A stretch of DNA of 64,000 bases from Salticus scenicus (GCA_963930645.1 OZ005655.1:138865456-138929455), one strand, 5' to 3'. Numbered from the stretch's first letter, positions 11,876-22,837 are shown. Program-made: numbers and translations. The notes: generated from the letters alone by a model not told the origin.

Positions 11876-13270
11876 TTGTTTGATTATTTGCTCGCTATGA
11901 ACATAGAAAAGTTAAAAGCTAAGCGTTCTACGGAACGCTCAAATGTAACTAAATTAATAAATAAATTAGAGAATTTATTATTGGATGATCTAGAAAATAC
12001 AAAATCAGACGAAATCATCGAAATCCAGGAAATGATAGGTGAAAGAGAAATTGCATTAAAAAATTTAAATAATGAAATTGAAAATTTAATAGTAGATATT
12101 AAAGAGTATGAAAAAGATATCGCGACCAGCGATAAATACGGCGAGCAAATAATTTCTGCCAAATGCAAAATCAAACTGAGATTAAAAAGATTATGTAATA
12201 ATAAAGATGAAAGTAGTTCAAACTGTTCTGTCAGTGAAACCCAAACAAAAACTGGTTCGGCAGTGAGATTGCCGAAAATGTCCTTACCAAAATTTGGTGG
12301 ACAAATAGAAAAATGGAACGAATTTTTCGATTGTTTCGAAAATTCAATCCATTTAAATGAAAATCTTACAAAGATTGAAAAATTCACTTACTTGAAAACG
12401 CTTTTAACTGACAAAGCGTACAATGTTATTGAAGGGTTTTCACTTACGGAACAAAATTATGATAATTGCATAGAAATGTTGAAGTCACGTTTTGGGCAAA
12501 AGGATATTATCATTAATGCTCACATGAATAAATTGATAAACTTAGAAGGCGTAAAAAGTTCATCAAATATAACTGCTTTGCGAAAGTTTTATGACGCTTG
12601 TGAAGTAAATATTCGCAGTTTATCTAATTTAGGGGTGACAAAAGGCCAATATGGTCATTTACTGAATCCAATTTTATTAAAATTATTGCCAAACGATCTA
12701 GTAGTTGAATATTACAGGCAAAGTGATAAAAGGAAGGATGAGTCTGATGTGACAGACTTAATTAATTTTCTTAAAGTAGAACTTGAATCGCGTGAAAAAT
12801 CACTTAGTATGATTAATTATAAAAATGCTTCGGTAATTGTAAATAAAAATAAAGCCGAAATTAATGACAGAAAATTTTTAAATAAAATGAATTCATTGAA
12901 TGTAGGTGTAAAAAATATATGCATATTTTGCAAGAATTATGATCATCATTCTCTTGAATGTACTAATTTAACTGATGTTGAGAAAAGGTTAAAATTAAAG
13001 AAGGATGGCAGGTGTTATAAATGTTTTCTAAAATCTCATCTGTCATCACAGTGCAGAGTGAAATCGCAGCCTTGCGAAAAATGTAAAGCAACAGATCATA
13101 ACAAATTATTTTGTTTTTCAAAAAACTTGAAACCAGAAGTAGTAGAGAACACTATAGTATCGAATTCACATTTGAAAAACAGTAATCAGGCAGCGTTACT
13201 GCAAACATGTTGCGTCATAGCACAATCTAATTCTAGATCAAAAACTGTCAGACTCTTATTGGATTTCTAA
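11876..13270 (+). CDS. gag: BEL/Pao gag with zinc knuckles and start of protease
   Basis: A 464-residue structural protein of the retrotransposon, forming the cytoplasmic particle that packages RNA. Residues 10-110 are charged and probably coiled coil. A DUF1759-type gag region starts at LPKMSLPKFGG (132-142) and runs to about 290. Three cysteine/histidine clusters near 349, 380 and 401 are nucleic-acid-binding knuckles typical of BEL. The last residues (VRLLLD) are the start of the aspartic protease; the frame hits TAA at 13268-13270 one codon after the presumed catalytic Asp (13262-13264). Pol continues in the -1 frame. BEL elements normally encode one continuous gag-pol, so this looks like a one-base lesion. 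No slippery heptamer precedes the stop, which argues against programmed frameshifting. Upstream splicing could replace the first residues. Confidence 0.9.
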   Translation: MFDYLLAMNIEKLKAKRSTERSNVTKLINKLENLLLDDLENTKSDEIIEIQEMIGEREIALKNLNNEIENLIVDIKEYEKDIATSDKYGEQIISAKCKIKLRLKRLCNNKDESSSNCSVSETQTKTGSAVRLPKMSLPKFGGQIEKWNEFFDCFENSIHLNENLTKIEKFTYLKTLLTDKAYNVIEGFSLTEQNYDNCIEMLKSRFGQKDIIINAHMNKLINLEGVKSSSNITALRKFYDACEVNIRSLSNLGVTKGQYGHLLNPILLKLLPNDLVVEYYRQSDKRKDESDVTDLINFLKVELESREKSLSMINYKNASVIVNKNKAEINDRKFLNKMNSLNVGVKNICIFCKNYDHHSLECTNLTDVEKRLKLKKDGRCYKCFLKSHLSSQCRVKSQPCEKCKATDHNKLFCFSKNLKPEVVENTIVSNSHLKNSNQAALLQTCCVIAQSNSRSKTVRLLLDF

Positions 13271-16200
13271 GTGAAAAAAGTTTTATTACTAAAGAATTGG
13301 CCCACGAATTAAAATTAACCCGTGTAAGAACAGAAAAGCTAACTGTTTTTGCCTTTGGTATAAATAAAGGTAAAGAAGAGGAATTCGAGGTTTTTAATAT
13401 TGAACTGCGTAGCAAAATAAATCCTCGTCGGCTCATCCATGTTGAAGTATTAGCTACAGACTTAATAACCGCGACTCCCTTGAAAAGCCCAAGGGGCGAA
13501 CCAGAAATTGAAAGTTATATTAAAAATAAAAACTGGAAATTGGCAGACAATTCATTAAGTGATTCCAAAATTAATATTTTGCTAGGAGCTGATTATTTTT
13601 GGAAAATACAGAGAGGTATCATTAAAGAAATCGGTGATAATTTATATGTTGCTAATACTATTTTCGGATATACTGTAGTGGGGAAATTGAATAATAATAG
13701 TACAGAAGTAATTAATTCGCATTTTGTATCTGTAAATAAATTTGACAGTTTTGATTTGCAGCGTTTTTGGGATTTAGAATCACTTGGAATATGTGACAGT
13801 AAGAATGATTCTATGTCACAGAGAGATATAGAAATTATTAATTCTTTTAATGAAAATTTAAATTTTGTTAAGGGAAGATATGAAATTCAATTTTTGTGGA
13901 AGGAAAATAAAAATGAATTAAAATCGAATATAGAAATAGCCAAAAATAGACTTTGGGGTTTGAGAACAAAACTGTCTAAAAATGAATGGCTTAAAAATGA
14001 ATATGAAAAAATTCTTGAGGAACAAAAGAAAATGGGTATAATAGAGGAGTGTAAAATAAACAAAAATGAAACTGGTGTATATTATATGCCCCACAGACCG
14101 GTGATAAGAACAGATAAGTCCACTACAAAGGTCAGAATAGTGTTTGATGCTTCTTCCAAAGAAAAGGAAGCAAAATCTTTAAATGAATGTTTATTTGCAG
14201 GCCCCAATTTAAATCCTAATATTTTGGATATTATTTTAAAATTCCGCCTTCATAAAATTGCCTTTGTTTGTGACATTGAAAAAGCTTTTCTGCAAATACA
14301 GGTTGCAGAAAATGATAGAAACTTTTTGAGATTTCTATGGTTTGAGGATATAAATAGTAAAAATCCTCTATTAAAGATTTTCCGCATGACTCGTGTAACT
14401 TTTGGTGTTACAACATCACCCTTTTTGCTCTCAGCTACCATTAAACATCACATAAAAGGCTATAAGAACTTGTTTGAGAAAGTAGTTAATATGCTTGATA
14501 CTTCCTTATATGTTGATGATCTCTTTCATGGCGCTAATTCTGTAAATGAAGCATTTATTTTATCGTCTGGTGCTGTGAAAATACTTAAAGATGCCAATAT
14601 GACATTAAGAAAATGTAAAAGTAATTCTTACGAATTAAGCAAATTGTGGGAAAAACATGGAATAAACGTTGATGAAGAAATAAATGAGGGAAATATCTCT
14701 AAGGTATTGGGAATAATGTGGTCAACTAATAATGACACGTTAAGAATAGACATTCAATCTCTGTTAGAAGGGTTTGATAATGAAATTATCACTAAGAGAA
14801 TTGTTTTACAAACTGTAGCAAAGGTGTATGACCCTGTAGGGTTTATTTCCCCTTTTATAATAAGAGTTAAATTTCTAATGCAAGAATTATGGGAGCAGGG
14901 TGTTGATTGGGATTCTGCTTTACCTGATGCTTTAACACAAAAATTTAAGAAATGGCATCGTGAAATACAGGATTTAGAAAATTTTGAAGTGCCTAGAAAA
15001 TATTTTACGAATTTTGAAAAATTAACTCCTGAAACTATACAAATTTGTGTTTTCTGCGATGCCAGTTTGAAGGGATATGGTACAGTAGCTTATTTTCGTG
15101 ATCCTTGTTCCCGTGAAACTTCATTTATTATGTCAAAGACAAGAGTAGCTCCTCTCAAAAAACTTACTTTGCCTCGACTTGAATTGATGGGAGCCTTAAC
15201 AGCTGCTCGATTAGCTCATTATCTTGGGCAGCTATTCTCAATTCCCGTCAAAAACATACTATGCTTCTGTGATTCCCAAATTACCCTTTATTGGGTCAAA
15301 GGAAGTGCTAGTAACTGGAAGCCCTTTGTAGAGAACAGAGTGCGTGAAATTCAACGATTAGTAGCCCCATCTCAGTGGAGATTTTGTCCAGGGGTTAAAA
15401 ATCCCGCTGATGTGCTATCTCGTGGTTGCACAGCAACTGAATTGTTGAAGAATGAAGAATGGTTAAAGGGACCAATCTGGTTGAAAGAAGAGCACTTACC
15501 GACACCACTACCGGAAAATGAAGTCAAAATACCTGAAGAAGAGATTTTGAGAGAACAACGGAAAACTACTGTTTGCTCTTTAACTCATGGCAATAATGAA
15601 TTTGAATTATTATATAAGTTTTCATCTTGGTCTAAATTAAGACGTGTTACAGCCTGGTGTCTTAGATTTATAAAAAATACTAAATGTCGATCTGAGCGAA
15701 ATACTGGCTTTTTAACTATACAAGAACTTGATGAGGCAACTAAAATTATTGTGAAGTTGGTTCAAAGACATGAATTTGGAGAGGAAATAAAGACTTTAAA
15801 ATCTGGAAAAAACCTGAATGCTAGTAACAAACTCCTTTCTTTAAATCCTTTTCTAGACAAAAATGAAATTCTTCGTGTTGGTGGAAGATTAAGACACGCA
15901 AACCTACCTGAGAGTCAAAAACACCAAATGATACTTCCTAAAACGCATCACATTACAGATTTAATTATAAAGTACTTTCATGAAAAACATCTTCACAGTG
16001 GAACTCAGTTAACAATTTCAGTCCTGCGACAACAATATTGGATAATTAATGCAAGAGACGCCGTGAAAAGGAATCTGCGGAACTGTATGAAGTGTTTTAG
16101 AACCACATCGAACTTAGCCTCTCAACTGATGGGTGATCTTCCAGCTGCTCGTGTAGTGCCATCGCGAGTGTTTTCGAAAGTCGGGGTTGATCTTGCAGGC

Positions 16201-17073
16201 CCCTTTCTCATCAAACCTCGTAAGGGCCGAAGTGTTAGATATTATAAAAGTTATATTTGTTTATATATCTGTTTTTCCACAAAAGCAATTCATTTGGAAA
16301 TACTCAGTGATCTCACCTCTGAAACATTCCTCGCATCCTTGAAGAGGTTTGTTGCTCGACGAGGAAAACCTGAAGAATTGTTTTCAGACAGAGGAACGAA
16401 CTTTGTAGGTGCCGACAACGAAATGAAAAAAATGATGTCCTTGATCTCTTCTGACGAAAAGATCCACAGATATTTGTCCGAAGAAACAATCAAATGGAAT
16501 TTCAATCCCCCATCGGCCCCCCATTTTGGAGGACTTTGGGAGGCTGGAATAAAACAGATGAAGGGTCATTTAAAAAGAACTATTGGCGAACAAATATTAA
16601 CTTATGAACAGTTCCTTACTTTAATTACTCAAATTGAATCGTGCTTGAACTCCAGACCTCTTGTTGCCCTCTCGAATGATCCAAGTGACTTAAATGCTCT
16701 AACTCCAGGACATTTTATCATAGGCACTGCCTTGACTTCAATACCAGAACCTGACTATTCTTCAGTTAACCTAACCCCGCTAGAAAGATGGAAACTTCTA
16801 CAAAAAAATTTTCAAAGTTTCTGGAACAGATGGTCTTCAGATTACCTATCAGACTTGCAAAGGCGATCAAAATGGTTAATAAATAAACCAAATTTCAAGA
16901 AAGACGATTTGGTTTTAATAAAAGATGATAATCAGCCCCCTTTGAAGTGGAAACTGGGACGCATAATCAAATTATTTCCTGGAGCAGATGGCAAGATTCG
17001 TGTAGTTCTACTGAAAACTATTTATGGAGAGTTGAAGCGTCCGATCGCCAAACTATCTCCTCTGCCATTTTGA
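13270..17073 (+). CDS. pol: BEL/Pao pol: protease remainder, RT, RNase H, integrase
   Basis: An open frame of about 1,267 codons with no ATG of its own near the start, continuing gag in the -1 frame. Domain order: remainder of the retropepsin (DUF1758-like, from SEKSFITKELAHELKL), reverse transcriptase with YVDD at residues 414-417 (14509-14520), RNase H with FCDAS (Asp 597) and FCDSQ (Asp 668), then integrase. The integrase has an HHCC-type finger (HEKHLHSG...CMKC, about 900-940) and a catalytic triad at Asp 974 (GVDLAGPF), Asp 1040 (SDRGTNF) and Glu 1091 (GGLWEAG). The C-terminus is the DUF5641-type domain (RWSSDYLSDLQ to KLSPLP). RT copies the RNA in particles and integrase inserts it with the GGTGA duplication seen. 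All visible catalytic residues of RT, RNase H and integrase are present. The protease Asp-containing triad is split by the frameshift, so the fused precursor would not be made from this copy. Confidence 0.93.
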   Translation, partial: SEKSFITKELAHELKLTRVRTEKLTVFAFGINKGKEEEFEVFNIELRSKINPRRLIHVEVLATDLITATPLKSPRGEPEIESYIKNKNWKLADNSLSDSKINILLGADYFWKIQRGIIKEIGDNLYVANTIFGYTVVGKLNNNSTEVINSHFVSVNKFDSFDLQRFWDLESLGICDSKNDSMSQRDIEIINSFNENLNFVKGRYEIQFLWKENKNELKSNIEIAKNRLWGLRTKLSKNEWLKNEYEKILEEQKKMGIIEECKINKNETGVYYMPHRPVIRTDKSTTKVRIVFDASSKEKEAKSLNECLFAGPNLNPNILDIILKFRLHKIAFVCDIEKAFLQIQVAENDRNFLRFLWFEDINSKNPLLKIFRMTRVTFGVTTSPFLLSATIKHHIKGYKNLFEKVVNMLDTSLYVDDLFHGANSVNEAFILSSGAVKILKDANMTLRKCKSNSYELSKLWEKHGINVDEEINEGNISKVLGIMWSTNNDTLRIDIQSLLEGFDNEIITKRIVLQTVAKVYDPVGFISPFIIRVKFLMQELWEQGVDWDSALPDALTQKFKKWHREIQDLENFEVPRKYFTNFEKLTPETIQICVFCDASLKGYGTVAYFRDPCSRETSFIMSKTRVAPLKKLTLPRLELMGALTAARLAHYLGQLFSIPVKNILCFCDSQITLYWVKGSASNWKPFVENRVREIQRLVAPSQWRFCPGVKNPADVLSRGCTATELLKNEEWLKGPIWLKEEHLPTPLPENEVKIPEEEILREQRKTTVCSLTHGNNEFELLYKFSSWSKLRRVTAWCLRFIKNTKCRSERNTGFLTIQELDEATKIIVKLVQRHEFGEEIKTLKSGKNLNASNKLLSLNPFLDKNEILRVGGRLRHANLPESQKHQMILPKTHHITDLIIKYFHEKHLHSGTQLTISVLRQQYWIINARDAVKRNLRNCMKCFRTTSNLASQLMGDLPAARVVPSRVFSKVGVDLAGPFLIKPRKGRSVRYYKSYICLYICFSTKAIHLEILSDLTSETFLASLKRFVARRGKPEELFSDRGTNFVGADNEMKKMMSLISSDEKIHRYLSEETIKWNFNPPSAPHFGGLWEAGIKQMKGHLKRTIGEQILTYEQFLTLITQIESCLNSRPLVALSNDPSDLNALTPGHFIIGTALTSIPEPDYSSVNLTPLERWKLLQKNFQSFWNRWSSDYLSDLQRRSKWLINKPNFKKDDLVLIKDDNQPPLKWKLGRIIKLFPGADGKIRVVLLKTIYGELKRPIAKLSPLPF

Positions 17074-17306
17074 ACTTTGAACTTTTTATTTTATTTTTAT
17101 TTTATTTTATTTTATTTATTATTATTATTATTTTTTTATGTTCCTGTTTTTAATCCATTTATGTTAATCATATGTATATTAATCTCTTTTTTTTTTCTTA
17201 TCTATTTGCAGTTGAAGACCAAGAAAATGAAAACCTGTAACAACACTAATGTTGTTATTGTACTTGTAGAATATTTTTATGAACCTTCGTTCATGGGGGC
17301 GGAGCA
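17074..17306 (+). promoter_or_regulatory. 3' untranslated region and polypurine tract
   Basis: A T-rich stretch (17082-17142) leads to GGGGGCGGAGCA at 17295-17306, directly before the 3' LTR. This is the expected polypurine primer for plus-strand DNA. Confidence 0.65.
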
Positions 17307-17747
17307 TGTTTGAACGTAGCTTTTGGTTTCGTTTCGCCAGCCCCCCGACTCGTAGTTGGCTCTTTGCCAAATGAGAGGTGATTTTTCTCTCTTTGAGAAT
17401 GTTACTTTTTTTCTAGTTTAGTTTTCGGCCTGTCTAAAACAGGAAGTATTTTTCTTTTCTCTTGAACATGAAAAGTTATTATTTACATATCTTGATCTTG
17501 GCTCCTTTATGGAGAAACAATATTACCACCTGAATAATTAATGAATAATTATAAATTGTGAATCAGTCTTTAATATTCTGCAAATAATTTCTCTTTTGTG
17601 TTTAATCGCTAAATAAAGTATTTATGCTCTCCCAACTGACTTTATGACTGAAATTGAACACGTGAACTACAAATTTATAGATTAAGAAGTGTTTGTGATT
17701 ACATGATTCTGCAAATTTTTCATGACGCAGTATAATATTTTTTTTCA
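17307..17747 (+). repeat. 3' LTR
   Basis: 441 bases, 440 identical to the 5' LTR. It is followed by the GGTGA duplication at 17748-17752. Confidence 0.95.
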
Positions 17748-18047
17748 GGTGAAATGATTTGAACTCTAAATTAAATACATGAAATGTGGAAAATTCCTTA
17801 TGAGTTTGTAACTCTAACTTCTTTAGTAAGATTTGCGAGTTCATAAGAGGTTTTGCATAAAATTGGTGTTTAGCAATGTAGCTGAGATGCTTGGATGTGG
17901 ACATCCATATTAAATATGTGGAATATGGAAAACTCCTTTACTGACTTGTGACTCTTAAAAAATATCTAAAATCTAAATCATTCTTTTGCCGATAATTTTA
18001 TTATTTTTATTATATTCTAATGAACTTTTATTATAAGTTACCTTATA

Positions 18048-19455
18048 CACTGATGGAAAAAAAATCCCAACACCAAGAAAAAATTATTGTACAGTAATGA
18101 AATTTCAGCAATACATTTGTCTAGGCAACATATTTAATTGATTAAAGTTTCAAGATCACAGGTAGAGCCATTGGCGAGAAGAGCCATTTTAAATGTGAAA
18201 TGTTGGTACATTAGTAACCGGTGTAACCGTCAGAATTTTGAATGCAAACGTGCATGCATTGTGTCGTACAGGTGTCGGATATCAGTTTGTGGGATGGAGT
18301 TTCATGCCTGTTGCACTTGGGCGGTCAATGCAGGGACGGTTAATGCTGGTTGTGGATGACGCTGGAGTTGTCGTCCAATGGTGTCCCATACGTGCTCGAT
18401 TGGAGAAAGATCTGGTGATCTAGCAGGCCAAGGCAACATGTCGACACTCTGTAGAGCATGTTGGGTTACAACAGCGGTATGAGGACGGTTGGAAAACACC
18501 CCCTTGAATGCTGTTAATGAATGGCAGCACAACAGGTTGTATCACTAGACTGACGTATAAATTTGCAGTCAGGGTGCGTGGGATAACCACGAGAGTGCTC
18601 CTGCTGTCATACGAAATTGCTCCCCAAACCATAACTCCAGGAGTAGGCCCTATGTGTGTAGGCCGCAGACAGGTCGCTAGCAGGCGTTCACCTGGCCTCC
18701 TTTTAACCAACACACGGCTATCACTGCGACCAAGGCAGAACCGGCTTTCATCAGAAAACACAAGAGATCTCCACTCCGTCCTCCAATGAGCTCTAGCTTG
18801 ACACCACTCACGTCGCAAACGGCAGTGGTTTGGAGTCAGTGGAATGCACGCTACAGGGCGTCTGGCTCGGAGCTGTCCTTGAAGTAACCGATTTGTAACA
18901 GTTCGTTGAGTCACTGTGGTGCCAACTGCAGCTCGAATTTCAGCTGCAGACGCAGTACGATTAGCCACAGCCATACGCCGAACACGGCGGTCTTCCCTCT
19001 CAGTAGTGCCACGTGGCCGCGCGGAACCCGGTCTTCTTGAGGCAGTACCTTCCCTTGACCACTGCTGCCAACACTCATGCACAGTGGATACATTCCTGCC
19101 AAGTCTTTCTGCAATATCGCGGAAAGAAAACCCACCTTCTCGTAGCCCTACTACACGAAATCGTTCAAACTCAGTGAGCTGTTGATAATGGCTGTTTCGT
19201 CTTCTTAGAGGCATCCTTGACTAACATTAACCCACTACGTCAAATCTCAACTGTAAATAACGATCACGAACCTTACAGCGCTTATTTAAAGCAAACCTCA
19301 TTTGCATGTTCATAGTGTCGGTACTAGCGCCACACTTATGCGCGTAGCTCGAAATTTGAATCGACGTCATCTTTCAGATGTATAAACACGCCTACCAAAT
19401 TTCGTTTATCTAGCACAGCTCCTTCCTGGTGTTGGGATTTTTTTTTCCATCAGTG
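18048..19455 (-). mobile_element. Tc1-type DNA transposon, decayed
   Basis: TIRs of about 28 bases (CACTGATGG, then A8 or A9, then TCCCAACACCA) are flanked by TA at 18046-18047 and 19456-19457. The 1,408-bp length and a single transposase frame on the minus strand fit Tc1. The two TIRs differ in the A-run length (8 against 9). Confidence 0.92.
18302..19214 (-). pseudogene. Tc1-like transposase, frameshifted
   Basis: The first frame runs 19214 to 18420 from MPLRRRNSHYQQLTEFERF. It has a paired-like helix-turn-helix (residues about 12-50: FSFRDIAERLGRNVSTVHECW), a second HTH-like segment (about 65-112) and the first catalytic Asp at residue 155 in VFSDESRF. Homology then jumps to another frame (18532-18302), which carries PHTAVVTQHALQ, SPDLSPIEHVWD (the catalytic Glu) and a stop. 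At the junction near 18490-18505 the segment that should hold the second catalytic Asp is missing. Family members are about 340 residues with a DDE/D active site that cuts at TA. This copy lacks one active-site residue and the reading frame, so it should be inactive. Confidence 0.88.
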
Positions 19456-19457
19456 TA

Positions 19458-19735
19458 TATACATATGCCTGTACATAGTATTCATCTTCAACATATTAAA
19501 AAAAAAAAAAAAAAAAAAAAAGCGCTATATTTTGTGCATCCACAGTAAAAAATTATTTACTACGGTAATTTGACTCATTTAATTTAACTCGTAGGTATAA
19601 TTACATCTGAATGAAAATGCATTTTATGTTGCAGAATAATGTTTCCCTAACGTTTTGTTAATATTTCTGTAAGTTTTGTAAATTTTGTTGAAAATCCTTG
19701 ATATAAGGGGGAAAAAAAGCAAGCCAAAATTAAAC

Positions 19736-19767
<32 letters not shown>

Positions 19768-20274
19768 TGCCAAAATTAAAAATTTTAGAAAAAAAAAAAA
19801 AAAAAAACTTATGTATGTCTAAATAATCGTACTATTCCTTCTAAAAAGCATACAAATATTGTAAATAGTAAATGAAATCATGTGTTAAAGATACAAGTCA
19901 TTTGTAGCTTTTGATGATACAGGGTAATCCATAATATTTTGAAGGTTCAATCCCAGGTCGCTTTCATCGACTTAGCCGTTAGGAATTTTCCGAGTTTTCT
20001 TCGAAACTCGTGTAAATATGGGCTACGATTTCTTAAAAAGAACCCCATGAAGGGCATTTCACACAGACCTCGGACTCATGCACAGTAAATTGGCCTTAAA
20101 CCCTACACCACGCTTAACCACCAAATTATTATTATTATTTTTTTTTTTTTTTCAATTTGTGCTTTGTTCTCTGAGTGCACTCGTGAATAAATCGTTACCT
20201 GAAAGGATGGGTCGAAGAACGTTCTTTGCATGTCTGAAGTTCAAATCTATTTCTTCCAGTATTTCCTTAGAAAA
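19458..20274. other. No gene; poly-A tracts and a SINE-like fragment
   Basis: Poly-A at 19499-19521, 19741-19766 and 19789-19807. Sequence 19950-20105 (AATTTTCCGAGTTTTCTTCG, GTGTAAATATGGGCTA, CATGAAGGGCATTTCA) looks like an old tRNA-SINE body, but I recognise this only weakly and see no A/B boxes. Confidence 0.35.
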
Positions 20275-21565
20275 CTAGTTCGCATAGGTGGACTCTGCTC
20301 AGTTCCCCACCATATTTATGGTCTCATAAATTTCTATTGCGAGACATATTATAATCATGTTTTTAAAAAAAATGAATTTGACCAAAGCTTGATACAGTGA
20401 CAGAAAGAAATCCCCGCCTAATAGGCTATCCATCGTTCACTTCGATATATTTATCTTATTCTAATCTATTAATTTATTTTATCAGGGTCCATTCCGTTGT
20501 TTATGTTTCATGTTGCTATTTCCAATGCAATAATCCTCAAAATTCATATTTATATGAAAAAATTACAATTTCGCTATGTTGATAAAATCGTAAATTACGA
20601 ATAATTTACGAAATTTTCCTATTAGAATATTTGTATTCAACCATGTTCAAACAAATATCATAAATGTAATTTTGAAGTTGTCTAATGTATTTATGATCCT
20701 CAAAATGGAAGTTTATGCTCAATTTTGCCTTATTCTGACATGTTAAGTAAATCGTAAATTCTAAATAACTTACGAATTTTTTAAATTGGAAAAATCATAG
20801 TCTATGATATTCATGCCAGTAACCTAAATAATATTTCGAAAGTGGTTTGACATCTTTACGATGAAAATATCCCTCAAAATTGACGTTTATGTGAAATTTT
20901 GCTCTATTCTGCCATGTTAAGAAATTCGTAAATTTCCAATAACTTACGAAATTTTTATATTGGAAAATTCATAGTCATTAATATTCATGCCAGTGTCCTA
21001 AATAATATTTCAAAAGTAGTCTGACATCTTTACGATGAAAATATCGCTCAAAATTGACGTTTATGTGAAATTTTGCCCTATACTGCCATGTTAAGAAATT
21101 CGTAAATTTCCAATAACTTGCGAAATTTTCAAAGTAGCATATTTATAGTTACTGATGTTCATTCCGGCATCAAAACGGATATCTTAAAACTGGTCTGACA
21201 TTTTTACAGTAAACAGTTTCCATTTAATGCACGTTTAAGTGAATTTTTGTCCTATTCTCCCATGTTAGGAAAATCGTAATTTTCTAATAACTTACGAAGT
21301 TTTTAAAATCGAATGTTGCAAATGAATAAGGTTCTTGCCAGTGTCGAAAGTAATATTTTAAAACTCTCTGCTGACCTCTCTGCGACAATTTGTTCTTGAG
21401 ATATCGTGTACACAGACTAACAAACTAACGGACTAACAGACACCATACAAATTTTGTCATTTTCGGATTCCTCACACCTGAAAACGTGTAAAAAAGTCAA
21501 AAAACCGAGGTCGAAAATTTTCACGATTACCTAAGTTCCCCGTACCTATAGTATGATGGGGAACT
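20275..21565 (-). mobile_element. E3 element with ~177-bp tandem monomers
   Basis: Minus orientation. The head hairpin (AGTTCCCC...GGGGAACT, 21534-21565) is followed by TAGGTAATCG, AAATTTTCGACCTCGG, ACACGTTTTCAG and a TTAGT/TCTGT-type repeat. About five monomers of roughly 177 bases follow, with repeated GAAATTTTGC, CCATGTTAAG and CTTACGAAATTTT blocks (20600-21400). The tail GGGGAACTGAGC...CCACC (20282-20325) repeats the head stem in inverted orientation and ends at CTAG (20275-20278) before T. No coding capacity. Confidence 0.7.
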
Positions 21566-21570
21566 AATAA

Positions 21571-21852
21571 GGGGCCGCGGTAGCCCAGTCGGTAGAGCAC
21601 CGGCCTCGTAATTGGAAGATTGCGGGTTCGGTACTTTAGCCGGCCAAAGACCGCCGTGTACACTAATGGTGGCTGGTGCACGTAAAATCTGTCGTGGCCG
21701 GAATGTCCTCCATGTTCCCATCAAAAATTATACCTCTGGGGGTCAACGAAGCGGGAGAGCCATTCCGGACCACCTCTAGGGGTGTGTCCCAGACAGTCGT
21801 CAATTCCCCCTCTGCGCAGCACTAGTGGTAAAACCCAACCAACCAACCAACC
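21571..21852 (+). repeat. tRNA-derived SINE
   Basis: The tRNA-like head has an A-box (TAGCCCAGTCGG) and B-box (GGGTTCGGTAC). A body of about 200 bases follows (CCGGAATGTCCTCCATGTTC, GGACCACCTCTAGGGGTGTG) and an AACC tail. A second copy lies at 43624-43780 in reverse. Pol III transcription is the expected family behaviour. The head lacks a closed acceptor stem, so it is not a tRNA gene. Confidence 0.85.
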
Positions 21853-22687
21853 TTAGAAAATAAGAAAAAAAATTTAAATTAATGATAATTTAAAAAAAAA
21901 AAATCAAATAATATGATCACCTACTATATGTAATACACGGACATATTTCTCTCTCAACAAAGTAAATTTGAGCATACGAGGGGGTATCGTAAAATTTTGA
22001 TTATTTCTAAAAAATAATCGAGATAGAAACTTAATTTTTATTTGTTGTTCTTTAAAATAGTCACCATGCAGAATTATGCATTTTCTCTAGCGTTTCTTGC
22101 CTTTTCGGAGATATAGCGGATGAGGGTTATTTCAATCTACGGCTTACTGAAATCAAACAAATCAACATTAATAGCTACAGTTGGCAACATTATCTTTATA
22201 AGGATCAATTAACATGCAGATTAAATTTTAGATATCTAGATATCTTACGATATATAAATATCTCAGAAATAACCGAGATGTCTAGATATCTCAGTTATTT
22301 CTGAGTAATAATTAAAGCATTACGATACTGCTTCGTTATTGATTATGTTTGTATTAACAATATATGCTCAATTTTTTTAATTAATAGTTAATTAATTAGG
22401 AATCTTAATAATGAAAGCTCACGTTTCCCGAAACTAACGCTGAAAATGAAGCCGTGGCTGAAACAATATGTATTAGAACATAGAAAGTAAAATTTTACTC
22501 ATGGTTTACATGTGTGCATTTCAACTGAATAAAATAACTTAAAAAGATAATTTAACGAAAAACTTACATCACAATTGCAGCAATATATTGAAATAAAGAA
22601 AATGAAGTTTTGTCCATTGTTTGTATAGTGTTAGAAGATTCGTTCAATGATTCTCAATAAATAAAACAAAACATAATTTCTATTTTT
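21853..22687. other. No gene seen
   Basis: AT-rich sequence. A run of GATATCTAGATATCT-type palindromic words lies at 22228-22300. Nothing coding. Confidence 0.5.
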
Positions 22688-22806
22688 ACTTTCTTCTATC
22701 TTCAATAGAAGAAAGTATTGGATTCGTAAAAATTTTCGATTTCGGGTTTTTGATGGATTTACACGTTTTGAGAGCTGTAGAACACGATTTTAACATTTTT
22801 AGAAAA

Positions 22807-22837
<31 letters not shown>

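Larger units (their letters stand above)
11187..17747 (+). mobile_element. BEL/Pao LTR retrotransposon
   Basis: A complete 6.56-kb insertion: 441-bp LTRs (TG...CA), a 5-bp GGTGA target duplication at 11182-11186 and 17748-17752, primer-binding region, gag, pol and polypurine tract. Protease, RT, RNase H and integrase order and the gag family (DUF1759-like region plus zinc knuckles) identify BEL/Pao. The LTRs differ at one base only (11204 C, 17324 T), so insertion was recent. Pol downstream of the protease is open throughout, but gag and pol are out of frame at the protease active site, so this copy probably cannot make its own full polyprotein. Confidence 0.95.

Noticed and set aside
13255..13275. 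Programmed -1 frameshift between gag and pol
   Set aside because: The phase fits, but no slippery heptamer lies before the gag stop, and the junction falls inside the protease active site. A mutation is more likely.
18508..19185. Plus-strand open frames in the Tc1 region
   Set aside because: They are antisense shadows of the transposase, whose motifs (HTH, SDESRF, SPDLSPIEHVWD) are on the minus strand.
21571..21645. tRNA gene
   Set aside because: A- and B-boxes are present but the acceptor stem does not close and a SINE body follows.
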